From the NCBI GenBank assembly GCA_947470205.1, contig CANISK010000002.1, positions 1 to 27,566 of the forward strand: DNA of 27,566 bases, in the 5' to 3' direction. The notes under the pieces are model-generated. The model had not been told where the DNA came from and made no database searches. It saw only the letters and a list, made by a program, of their open reading frames with translations. Source of the DNA: Neisseriaceae bacterium (GTDB lineage: Bacteria > Pseudomonadota > Gammaproteobacteria > Burkholderiales > UBA11063). Positions within the stretch are counted from its first letter, which is position 1. Every line of letters begins with the position of its first letter. A program made the translations under genes and the position numbers. Of this stretch, positions 16,711-24,916 are shown piece after piece.

Positions 16711-18090
16711 TTAAATTGATTTGGAGTATCTATGAGGCTGTGTGGTGTTGAAATATTGGTCAAATACAACTGCAATGTTACGAATGAGAAATCTACCGCC
16801 ATTGGTTACAGTAAATTCATTATCAGATAATTCAATTAATCCATCTTGGGATAATATTTTTAACGCTGACACTTCATTGTTAAAATAATGGTTAAAATTA
16901 ATATTATGTAGGGTTTCAATTTCATTAAAATTTAATTTAAATTGACACATTATTTTTTGAATTATATGTTGCCTTATGATGTCATCTTGAGATAACTGAT
17001 ACCCTCTGATAATAGGTAATGTGTTGTTATTGATATTTAAATAGTACCCGTCAAGATCTTTAGCATTTTGATAGTAGTGATTATTTATCATGCCAATTGA
17101 AGACACCCCAAAGCTCAACATGTTTAAGTCTTTAAAAGTCGAATACCCCTGAAAATTTCGCTGTAAGGTTCCATTTTGTAGTGCTTGGGATAGACTATCA
17201 TCTTGAAGCGCAAAATGATCCATCCCAATAAACAAATAACCTGCATCAATTAACTTTTCTACACTCATTTGTAATATATCAAGTTTTACATTTGATGGCG
17301 GCAAATCATTGTCCTTAATTCTAGTTTGTGGCATCAAGAGGGAAGGGATGTGGGCATAATTAAATAATGCTATTCTTTCGGGGTGCATTTTTATGATGGT
17401 ATCAATTGTGGAACTAAATGATGATAAAGTTTGAAATGGCAAGCCATAAATTAAATCCACATTAGTGGATTTAAAATTATATTTATGTGCAGCCTCTAAT
17501 ATTGCATTACTATCCGTAAAAGACTGAATACGATTGACCGCTTTTTGCACAATAGGATCAAAGTCTTGTATGCCAAGTGAGATACGGCTAAACCCTTCTT
17601 TTTTGAGATGCCTCACATACTGTTCATCAGAGTGTCTTGGATCTATCTCCATTGCTATTTCATCTGCATTATCCAAATTAAAATATCGCCGTAAGACATT
17701 CATTATTCTAGATATCTGAGCTTCGCTCATCCAAGACGGCGAGCCACCACCAAAATGTAGCTGTACTACTTGAGGGGTGTGCGTCAATAAACTCACATAT
17801 AATTGTATTTCACGCTCTAAATAGTCCAAATATATGTCTATTTTAGATTTATCATTAGTAATAATCTTGTTACATCCACAAAACAAACATAATGTATTAC
17901 AAAATGGAATATGGATATATAAAGATAGTGGATTTTTTGGAGATAGCTCCGTGATTTGTGTGACTATTTTTTGTGATTCAAATGATAATTGAAATTTATC
18001 AGCCGTGGGGTAAGATGTATAGCGAGGAACACTGCGTTGGTATTTCTCGATAAGAGGTCTTATAAAATGAACTTTATTCAATTTTATCAC
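16711..18090 (-). CDS. hemN: Oxygen-independent coproporphyrinogen III dehydrogenase
   Basis: A radical-SAM enzyme that decarboxylates coproporphyrinogen III to protoporphyrinogen IX without O2, thus feeding heme to enzymes such as the cyo oxidase. The 459 residues are typical. The cluster motif CNTLCLFCGC (Cys64, 68, 71, 73) has the HemN CX3CX2CXC spacing rather than plain CX3CX2C, and PRYTSYPTADKF and HFGGGSPSWM are diagnostic. The GTG at 18090 overlaps the lapB stop (GTGA), but the best ribosome site, AGAGG at 18094-18090, overlaps that GTG. The TTG three codons later (18081) stands 8 bases after the AGAGG and may be the true start. Third gene of lapA-lapB-hemN. Confidence 0.93.
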   Translation of the reverse strand: MIKLNKVHFIRPLIEKYQRSVPRYTSYPTADKFQLSFESQKIVTQITELSPKNPLSLYIHIPFCNTLCLFCGCNKIITNDKSKIDIYLDYLEREIQLYVSLLTHTPQVVQLHFGGGSPSWMSEAQISRIMNVLRRYFNLDNADEIAMEIDPRHSDEQYVRHLKKEGFSRISLGIQDFDPIVQKAVNRIQSFTDSNAILEAAHKYNFKSTNVDLIYGLPFQTLSSFSSTIDTIIKMHPERIALFNYAHIPSLLMPQTRIKDNDLPPSNVKLDILQMSVEKLIDAGYLFIGMDHFALQDDSLSQALQNGTLQRNFQGYSTFKDLNMLSFGVSSIGMINNHYYQNAKDLDGYYLNINNNTLPIIRGYQLSQDDIIRQHIIQKIMCQFKLNFNEIETLHNINFNHYFNNEVSALKILSQDGLIELSDNEFTVTNGGRFLIRNIAVVFDQYFNTTQPHRYSKSI

Positions 18091-19262
18091 CTCTCGAGTG
18101 AAATTGGCGCCATACTCTCCCAGTCATAACAAGCGGGGCATTGCCAAAAAAAAGTTTGTGCTTTAAAGTTGCACCTTCCACAACGATAACGAGATAATTG
18201 TGCATTGTAATCTAATAGTAAATTTTTTACTATTTCAGCATCAGATTTAGCATGTACTGGTAAGTTTGTGCTGCTATCTTTGAGGTATACATCAATCATA
18301 AGAGATGCTATTTTTGAATTTGGTGAATTTTTCATGGTGGAACGTAATGCGTCCAATATCACAGAATATTTATCATATATAATTAATTTATGAAATAAAA
18401 TATCACATAGATTTAATTTTGGATATAAAGTGATAAAACCATGAAATAAAGTTAGCCCTTCTTTAATTTGATTCAACTTAATGTATGAATCAAATAGTTT
18501 TTCAGTAATAAGGGGAAGATATAGATGATTTTGTGTTTCAATTATTTCAAATATCTTAATTGCATCTTTATACATTCCTTGATTAAAATAATACTCTCCA
18601 AGCAATATATTTGCCCTCACACATTTTTTATTTACACTCAATGCATAGTTGATATATTTCAACCCATCTTCTATGTTTGATTTAATAAACATTCCCTGAG
18701 CAAGCTCACAGTAAAAATGAGACACTTCAGTGTGATAGCTATAATCTGAAGTGGATAATTTTTTAGCAGTAACGATTGCATCTTGCCAATTTTTATCTTG
18801 TTGATATATTTTTAATAAAAGTTCAGATGCATAATGTGAATATAGCTTGCTATCAAGTAATTTGATTAGTATCGCCTCAGCTCTATCTACTAGCCCAGCT
18901 TGTTCAAAATCTTTTGCAAGTTCAAGTTTTATTTTGTCTCGCAATTCATTATCAATGAGAAATTGTGAATTTAAAATTTTAGTGTGAGTTTTTATGGCAA
19001 TATCATTTTCACCGCGATTTCTATAAAGCTTGCCCAAGCTTAACTGCAATTCAATAAGCTGCGGTTCATGTTCTACGGTTTCTAATATGTTATCACTTGC
19101 AATTCCAGTGCGGTTATCAATAAGTGCATCTATTCCTTCATATATCCTTTTTGGAAGAGATTTAGCCTGTTTGATAACAGTTTTCATATCTATTCTACCA
19201 GCTATCCAACCTAATGCAAAAAATAACGGGGCAATAAGTAGTATTAATACATCAATATTCAA
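18087..19262 (-). CDS. lapB: LPS assembly protein B, TPR protein with rubredoxin-like end
   Basis: A membrane-anchored cytoplasmic adaptor that, in E. coli, links LPS synthesis to FtsH-mediated LpxC turnover. The 391 residues show an N-terminal membrane helix (about 5-21), a long series of TPR-like helices, and a C-terminal zinc-knuckle/rubredoxin-like domain with two CxxC pairs (Cys361/364 and Cys375/378, CGRC and CPAC). The start is TTG with AAGGGAT 5 bases upstream; an ATG nearby at 19269 is out of frame. It follows lapA by 18 bases and overlaps hemN by 4, a tight operon. The order lapA-lapB is conserved in gammaproteobacteria, while hemN as the next gene is not the E. coli arrangement. 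Confidence 0.93.
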   Translation of the reverse strand: MNIDVLILLIAPLFFALGWIAGRIDMKTVIKQAKSLPKRIYEGIDALIDNRTGIASDNILETVEHEPQLIELQLSLGKLYRNRGENDIAIKTHTKILNSQFLIDNELRDKIKLELAKDFEQAGLVDRAEAILIKLLDSKLYSHYASELLLKIYQQDKNWQDAIVTAKKLSTSDYSYHTEVSHFYCELAQGMFIKSNIEDGLKYINYALSVNKKCVRANILLGEYYFNQGMYKDAIKIFEIIETQNHLYLPLITEKLFDSYIKLNQIKEGLTLFHGFITLYPKLNLCDILFHKLIIYDKYSVILDALRSTMKNSPNSKIASLMIDVYLKDSSTNLPVHAKSDAEIVKNLLLDYNAQLSRYRCGRCNFKAQTFFWQCPACYDWESMAPISLER

Positions 19263-19280
19263 GATTCATCCCTTTTGTTA

Positions 19281-19547
19281 CTAAATTTTGTCACTTGTTT
19301 TGGCTAATAATTTCAGCTCTTTTTCTAGAGTCTGAATGGTGATTTTTAGTTTTAGGTTTTTATATAAAAACACGGTTCCACTAATTAACACCCCAACAAA
19401 TATACATGATAGCATAATAAAAACCAGTGGTATTGTGAGTTTGTAAATACCAAATAGATTCATGGTAACTGTTGTCATATTGTCCACTATTAAGATCAAC
19501 AACAACAAGAAAAATAAAATGCGCACTACCCAGCGAATAATTTTCAT
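19281..19547 (-). CDS. lapA: LPS assembly protein A (DUF1049)
   Basis: An 88-residue inner-membrane protein with two hydrophobic helices (about 5-21 and 40-62) and a Lys/Glu-rich cytoplasmic coiled tail, as in the LapA/YciS family. A near-consensus GGAGG lies 7 bases before the ATG (19559-19555). It is the first gene of lapA-lapB-hemN. Family and neighbour support each other. Confidence 0.9.
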   Translation of the reverse strand: MKIIRWVVRILFFLLLLILIVDNMTTVTMNLFGIYKLTIPLVFIMLSCIFVGVLISGTVFLYKNLKLKITIQTLEKELKLLAKTSDKI

Positions 19548-19574
19548 AAAAAAACCTCCATGTTAGCGATTAAA

Positions 19575-19698
19575 TACTCGAAGTATTTGAAATCTGGGCT
19601 AGGCGAAGATAAAAAAATTACGACGCCGTGGACTAAATGTCCGTCAGGAGTAATTTTTTTATTGTCGAACAACATCCAGGTTTTTAAAGACTAAGAGT
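19575..19698 (-). repeat. Full copy of the dispersed palindromic repeat
   Basis: Read on the minus strand it begins ACTCTTAGTCTTT and ends CAAATACTTCGAGTA, like the copy at 6396-6517. It carries a perfect 13-bp stem (19609-19621 with 19650-19662) around a loop with GGACATTTAGTCC. Its left end overlaps the last codons of punA, so the punA stop TAG is supplied by the repeat. It fills the space between punA and lapA and may form the 3' hairpin of the punA transcript. Confidence 0.85.
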
Positions 19699-20527
19699 GC
19701 ATCTGTTCAATTATTTTTGACAACAAGATCTGAAACTTACTTTGTATGTTTTTTGCAGATTCTATGATATCATTTTCTGTAGCATGGTGATGATCATCAT
19801 AAGGGAGTGCCATATCTGTGATTGCAGCCAACCCAAGCACCTTAATCCCACTGTGAGCAGCGACGATTGCCTCATGCACTACAGACATCCCAATTGCATC
19901 GCAATGATTATTTATAAAGAAAGATAACTCAGCACGAGTTGCATAAGTGGGGCCTAGTATCCCCACATATATCCCTTGCTGCAGTTTAATATTATTATCT
20001 GTTGCAATCTTATGTGCCATGCTAACTAATTCTGGAGTGTATACATCAAACATTACGGGAAATCTAGGGCCGAAATTCTCCAGATTTTTACCAAGAAGTG
20101 GATTTGTGCCACTAAAATTAATGTGATCTAATATCAGCATTATGTCTCCAGCTTTATATGATACATTCAGCCCACCCGATGCGCAAGTAATAATCAGGGT
20201 ATGCACATTGAATAATTTCATAACTCGTATTAATAATGTGGCAACTATTGGATTGTGTCCTTCATAAACATGAAGACGCCCCTGCATTGCAATTATTTTT
20301 TTACCAGATAAAGTGCCACATACCAATTGTCCGATATGACCGGGGGCAGTACTATTTGCAAAATGTGGAATTTCATGGTATGGTATTATGATTTTGTCCG
20401 TCATTTTGCTTATCATCTCTCCAAGCCCACTACCAAGCACAACCCCAATTTCTGGAGAAAAATTTATTTTTGATTTAATGTGGTTATAAGCATCCTCAAT
20501 CATTTGGTTGGTATCAAGTAAGTTCAT
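19691..20527 (-). CDS. punA: Purine nucleoside phosphorylase, family 1
   Basis: A 278-residue trimeric-type (PNP/MTAP superfamily) phosphorylase, which splits purine nucleosides with phosphate in salvage. The phosphate and ribose-site segments are present: VVLGSGLGEM, the APGHIG loop (His64), QGRLHVYEGH (Arg84, His86), ITCASGGLN and GMSVVHEA (Met214). The base-contacting positions differ from typical PNPs: the usual GPxxET motif reads GPTYATRAE (Ala196 for Glu), and the usual ITN reads ITD (Asp238 for Asn). Those changes suggest preference for 6-aminopurines. An AAGGA lies 12 bases before the start. Its last codons fall in a repeat element. The family is certain; the substrate is open. Confidence 0.9.
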   Translation of the reverse strand: MNLLDTNQMIEDAYNHIKSKINFSPEIGVVLGSGLGEMISKMTDKIIIPYHEIPHFANSTAPGHIGQLVCGTLSGKKIIAMQGRLHVYEGHNPIVATLLIRVMKLFNVHTLIITCASGGLNVSYKAGDIMLILDHINFSGTNPLLGKNLENFGPRFPVMFDVYTPELVSMAHKIATDNNIKLQQGIYVGILGPTYATRAELSFFINNHCDAIGMSVVHEAIVAAHSGIKVLGLAAITDMALPYDDHHHATENDIIESAKNIQSKFQILLSKIIEQMHS

Positions 20528-20596
20528 AAAATATATTATCCTTATTATTGTATCCGATATTTTAATTTTAGTTACAACCTCAGAGATGATGAGTGA

Positions 20597-21472
20597 CTAG
20601 AAGGTCATACCTAAAGAGAGATTAACTCCCACATTATACTGCGGTTGATAAATACTTACAGTACCAGCATTTGGCGCATTACCGCCGTTTACCGTTGTTG
20701 AATTTGGCGCCACTGCGTTATACTGGTAATTATTATAAAATAACCCAAGCCCTAACTGCAGCTGTTTCCATACATTATACTTCCCACCCACTGTGGTTGT
20801 AAATATCTGGTCATTTTGTGGCATGATGCCATATAATGGCCCTGACTGATCCCAGTTATAAACCCAAGATTGATCTACATACAAATCTACATATTTATTA
20901 ATAATATATTGCGCGCGAACTCCGAGCCCAGCGGTGATAAAATAATCATTGGTTACGTTAATTTGCCCATTAGATAAAATTGTTGACATTGAAAGATTGG
21001 TGTTTCGTCCAACTGTACCATATGGGGTAATTAAGAATTGATGTGGAGTGGATAAACCCAACGGAAATGAATAACCAGTTTTGATATTAAATCCACCAAT
21101 TCCAGCCTCCTGAGTGGCAGGCATACCATATCCCATGCCAGTTCCAGTTGATTGGTTGCCTAAAGAATTGGTAGCCATCATCATGTAAGCTCCAATATCA
21201 GCCCACACCCCGTTATCAAATTGGTGTTCTACATCAAGATTGGTTGCCTGATCTTGCTGAATAACCTGATTTTGTATCCCATTTGAGAGCATAGTTTGAG
21301 ATAAGCTAAATCCAATACTAACTTGGTTATCAAAATCCTGAAAGTTTTTGTATTTGGATATATTGTTACTAAGCATCTGTGGTGCGCTGTCTATATTATT
21401 AGTATAGTTTACATTGTCAGCAAATAGTGACATATTTAGTGCCACAAATAGTAACCAAAGAATTTTTTTCAT
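20597..21472 (-). CDS. Outer-membrane beta-barrel protein
   Basis: A 291-residue protein with a cleavable signal (KKILWLLFVALNMSLFA, about 2-18), then alternating amphipathic strands. It ends NVGVNLSLGMTF, with the C-terminal phenylalanine that marks barrels for BAM insertion. Strand-like segments with paired aromatics (DLYVDQSWVYNW, LGLGLFYNNYQY) recur. The name of the family is not clear to me; it could be a transport or porin-like barrel, or a surface protein. AAAAAGGTA lies about 8 bases before the ATG. It is 61 bases downstream of the lipase-like lipoprotein gene and may share its transcript or use its own promoter. Confidence 0.75.
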   Translation of the reverse strand: MKKILWLLFVALNMSLFADNVNYTNNIDSAPQMLSNNISKYKNFQDFDNQVSIGFSLSQTMLSNGIQNQVIQQDQATNLDVEHQFDNGVWADIGAYMMMATNSLGNQSTGTGMGYGMPATQEAGIGGFNIKTGYSFPLGLSTPHQFLITPYGTVGRNTNLSMSTILSNGQINVTNDYFITAGLGVRAQYIINKYVDLYVDQSWVYNWDQSGPLYGIMPQNDQIFTTTVGGKYNVWKQLQLGLGLFYNNYQYNAVAPNSTTVNGGNAPNAGTVSIYQPQYNVGVNLSLGMTF

Positions 21473-21486
21473 ATTTTTTGTACCTT

Positions 21487-21516
21487 TTTATAAAAGATAA
21501 ATAATTTTTTCGTAAA
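21487..21516 (-). promoter_or_regulatory. Possible promoter of the outer-membrane protein gene
   Basis: On the minus strand TTTACG (21516-21511) and TATAAA (21492-21487) are 18 bases apart, just upstream of the ribosome site of the barrel gene. The match is partial and the region is AT-rich, so this is tentative. Confidence 0.3.
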
Positions 21517-21533
21517 GTAAGAAATTTTATTCA

Positions 21534-23360
21534 TTATGGGTAATTTTGAATTTGTGTTAATGCAGCTAATTGCAGTATATATGTAGCATTACCATGTTCC
21601 AATAATAACGCAAGTTGAATTCTAGAGTCTGGCGTTGGTACTCCTTGAGCTTGGTATAGATGTGTATTGTCTATTTCGATACAATCTGTTAATGAGTTAA
21701 AGCTCCCGCTAATGTTTGCACATGCATGGATTGAGTTTACATTAGTTACGGTGGAATCATATTTCATATAAATTAACTTGGTTGGGGTGGGGGCATAATA
21801 TTTATACGTATCCGCAGCCTCGATTATTGCCATGAGCGATGGATCGGTTAATACTGGGTTTGCAAATTGGGAAATTGAATTTGCAGATGTCCCACCATTG
21901 TCTATCTTAGCCACAGTGGCGCCAGATGTTTCTCCGCCAGTGAAGAAATTGGCATTATACATAGCACTAGAGCCGATTGTTAACCCAATATTTGCTTCAT
22001 TGTACGCCGCACCAGTATTTAAAAATAAGTTTGGTAAATACACCGGAAGTGGGCATGGCATTGGCGTGTGCCATGGTATGTTTGGATTGATTATCGAACC
22101 CACATAACTTTCAATATTCAAACATGTTTGCATTTGCAGAAAATTTGCATTAGTAAACAATACTGGATATGCTGCACTGGTGAAATTATAATTAATAAAT
22201 GCAGCAAAGGCATAGCTTGACAAACCAGATTTATTAAGTGCCATAGTTAAATTAGCAATTGGTGGCTGGGGTGCGGGAATGGTGATGTCTATTGGAGGAA
22301 TATAGTAGTCACTAGATTCATTCATCCCAGGGCTGACATTATAAGTATTTATGCTTGGGTTTTCCGAGTTATTTGCATTTGCGTATGCAAATGGGATCAT
22401 TGCATTACTTAAGTCATAAGCTCCAGATATACCCACTGTGAGCTTCAACGTTAGGTTATTATCTGTCAAATCAATCCGATTACTGCCATTTAACATTCTG
22501 GACGCCCAAAGAGCATAAGCGCCACCTTCGGAGTAGGACGTAATATAGAGATTTTTTGATGTTGTAGATGATAAAACACCAGTTTGATTTAAAAATGTTC
22601 TTGCGGCTTTTAGCATATTAATACCAGCTAATGCATTATTTTGTGGATATATCACATATGGATGCATAACACCAGTATCCACACCTTGCCCTACATAGTC
22701 TGGAGCTATTGCTATATAGCCTTGAGCGGCATAGACCGATGCAAGAGTGATTTGGTCTGTTTGATTGGTATATGATGGAACATTTGATTTGGATAATGCC
22801 GTTGGATGATAATATAACACAATACCCTTAATGCTAGATTCTGGTATATTAGGCACAACAACCAACCCAGATACAGTTTCATTGCTAACCGCGCCACCAC
22901 TATAATACATGGTCTGACCGGGTGTGTTATATATAATGCGATACATATTCACACTTGGGGCAATACCTAATGTTACAAAGGAATCTATGTTTCCGCGCAC
23001 TGCATAAAATTCACTATCAGGAAGAGTGCCGTTAGTATTGATATAACTTTTGTTCACATTATCACATACTAATTGACCAGCGCGAAGAAATGGATATTGT
23101 TTTATAACCACCTCACCATTCAATAGAATTTGTGGGCATACTTGAGCGGTTGCTAAATTTTGTAGATCTGTGGTTGTGATTGAATTTCCAGACTCAACCC
23201 CACCAAGCCCAATTTGTGTATATGACTGAAGATTACCATAGCTATTAGCATTTATTCCTCTATTGGTACCAATACTACAAGCAAATAATACAAAAGATAT
23301 CCCAAATATATTTAAATACATAAATAAATTTTTATAATTAATTTTATTTATATAATCCAT
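21534..23360 (-). CDS. Lipase-like alpha/beta-hydrolase lipoprotein
   Basis: A 608-residue exported hydrolase. A hydrophobic segment ending LFAC (Cys28) suggests a lipoprotein signal with a long N-terminal tail. An AAAGGGA ribosome site 5 bases before the ATG at 23360 supports this start over the internal Met14. The hydrolase core has GYIAIAPDYVGQG (about 214-226, the strand before the oxyanion region) and YITSYSEGGAY with the probable nucleophile Ser277. This elbow is S-x-S-x-G instead of G-x-S-x-G. A late DNTHLYQAQG may give the catalytic His. The layout resembles secretory lipases (LIP family). Several cysteines suggest disulfides in the periplasm or outside. The substrate is unknown. Confidence 0.75.
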   Translation of the reverse strand: MDYINKINYKNLFMYLNIFGISFVLFACSIGTNRGINANSYGNLQSYTQIGLGGVESGNSITTTDLQNLATAQVCPQILLNGEVVIKQYPFLRAGQLVCDNVNKSYINTNGTLPDSEFYAVRGNIDSFVTLGIAPSVNMYRIIYNTPGQTMYYSGGAVSNETVSGLVVVPNIPESSIKGIVLYYHPTALSKSNVPSYTNQTDQITLASVYAAQGYIAIAPDYVGQGVDTGVMHPYVIYPQNNALAGINMLKAARTFLNQTGVLSSTTSKNLYITSYSEGGAYALWASRMLNGSNRIDLTDNNLTLKLTVGISGAYDLSNAMIPFAYANANNSENPSINTYNVSPGMNESSDYYIPPIDITIPAPQPPIANLTMALNKSGLSSYAFAAFINYNFTSAAYPVLFTNANFLQMQTCLNIESYVGSIINPNIPWHTPMPCPLPVYLPNLFLNTGAAYNEANIGLTIGSSAMYNANFFTGGETSGATVAKIDNGGTSANSISQFANPVLTDPSLMAIIEAADTYKYYAPTPTKLIYMKYDSTVTNVNSIHACANISGSFNSLTDCIEIDNTHLYQAQGVPTPDSRIQLALLLEHGNATYILQLAALTQIQNYP

Positions 23361-23383
23361 ATTGTCCCTTTATCAATATAAGT

Positions 23384-24916
23384 TTAGTAAGAACGTGCAA
23401 AAATCATTTTTTGAGTTACTTTTTTACCGGTAAAAATACACACACCATCTGCATTTGTTTGATTCAGAGGGATACATCGAGCAGTTACTTTTAGGGGTTT
23501 TATAAATTCTTCAATAATTACATCATTTACCGCATACGCATTTACAAATCCCCGATCTTGATTAAGTTCATCGTTAAAAAATTCATTAAACTTGGTTATA
23601 TCATCAATATCAACAATATTATTATCTCGAAATGCTTTCGCTTTTTCAAAAATCTGTCTTTGGATGCCATCTAACACCGATACCGCATTTGCGATAAATT
23701 CATCTTTTTTTATATTGTGCTTTATCTTTACATCTTCGTGTCTTAACGATACACATAGTATATCTTGGTTAATATCACGCATCCCAATTTCAACCCTAAT
23801 CGGTACTCCTTTTTTTATCCACTGCCAAGATTTTTCGCCACTTCTTATGTCTCTGTTATCTATATGCACTCGTACAGGGTTTTTATTATATATAAATTCA
23901 GACACTTCAGCATGAATTTTATCACAATATTGTATCACGTGCTCTTTATCTGTATCATTGTGGTAAATCGGGATAATAACTATCTGTTGTGGCGCAATTT
24001 TAGGTGGGCATATTAGTCCATTATCATCACTATGAGTCATAATAACCCCGCCAATTAACCGTGTAGACACCCCCCATGATGTAGTCCATGCATATTTTTG
24101 CTCCCCATCTTTATCCAAAAACTTGATCTCTGAGGCTTTCGCAAAATTTTGCCCCAAGAAATGTGATGTACCAGCCTGAAGGGCTTTGCAGTCTTGCATC
24201 ATAGCCTCAATTGTGAAGGTATTGACCGCTCCAGGAAAGCGTTCAAAACAAGGTTTTTCACCTTTAATCACAGGGATGGCAAGTACATTTTCGGCAAAAT
24301 CTTCATACACATCTAACATGGTTAGAGTTTCAGCCATTGCCTCATCTGGTGTGCTGTGTGCCGTGTGTCCTTCTTGCCATAAAAATTCGGACGTGCGAAG
24401 AAACATGCGAGTGCGCATTTCCCAGCGCATCACATTTGCCCATTGGTTAATTAGTATTGGTAAATCTCGATACGACTTCACCCATTTAGAATACATAGCC
24501 CCAATAATAGTCTCACTAGTAGGTCTGATAATAAGTGGCTCTGAAAGCTCCCCATCAGGTACTAATTTACCATCTTTTGTGGTTAATTTATGGTGAGTAA
24601 CCACCGCACACTCCTTAGCAAATCCCTCCACATGCTCTGCCTCTTTTTCCAAATAACTAAGTGGAATGAGGAGCGGAAAATATGCATTCACGTGCCCAGT
24701 AGCTTTAAATCTACGGTCTAGATCTTGTTGAATAGCCTCCCAAATAGCATATCCCCATGGTTTAATCACCATACACCCGCGTACATCTGAGTTATCCGCT
24801 AAGTCACTTGCCACTATAACTTCTTGGTACCACTTTGCGTAGTCTTCTTGTCTGGTTGGTTGAATTGCTGTTTTAATAGCTTTATTGTTGTTAGTGTTAT
24901 TTGTTTGATTGTTCAT
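23384..24916 (-). CDS. proS: Prolyl-tRNA synthetase, archaeal/eukaryotic-type (short form)
   Basis: A class II synthetase that charges tRNA-Pro. The 510-residue protein lacks the editing (INS) domain of the usual bacterial ProRS of about 570 residues. Its motifs are those of the archaeal/eukaryotic group: RPTSETIIGAMYSKWVKSYR (about 131-150), motif 2 MRTRMFLRTSEFLWQEGHTAH (about 167-187), and HFLGQNFAKASEI. It ends in Tyr (FARSY), as that group does. The start ATG lies 20 bases inside hldD, with only a weak upstream ribosome site, so translation is probably coupled to hldD. Most gammaproteobacteria have the long form, so this gene may be a horizontal replacement. Confidence 0.93.
   Translation of the reverse strand: MNNQTNNTNNNKAIKTAIQPTRQEDYAKWYQEVIVASDLADNSDVRGCMVIKPWGYAIWEAIQQDLDRRFKATGHVNAYFPLLIPLSYLEKEAEHVEGFAKECAVVTHHKLTTKDGKLVPDGELSEPLIIRPTSETIIGAMYSKWVKSYRDLPILINQWANVMRWEMRTRMFLRTSEFLWQEGHTAHSTPDEAMAETLTMLDVYEDFAENVLAIPVIKGEKPCFERFPGAVNTFTIEAMMQDCKALQAGTSHFLGQNFAKASEIKFLDKDGEQKYAWTTSWGVSTRLIGGVIMTHSDDNGLICPPKIAPQQIVIIPIYHNDTDKEHVIQYCDKIHAEVSEFIYNKNPVRVHIDNRDIRSGEKSWQWIKKGVPIRVEIGMRDINQDILCVSLRHEDVKIKHNIKKDEFIANAVSVLDGIQRQIFEKAKAFRDNNIVDIDDITKFNEFFNDELNQDRGFVNAYAVNDVIIEEFIKPLKVTARCIPLNQTNADGVCIFTGKKVTQKMIFARSY

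Noticed and set aside
24186..24596. Plus-strand ORF of 136 codons inside proS
   Set aside because: It is antisense to conserved proS motifs, and the real product is certain on the other strand.
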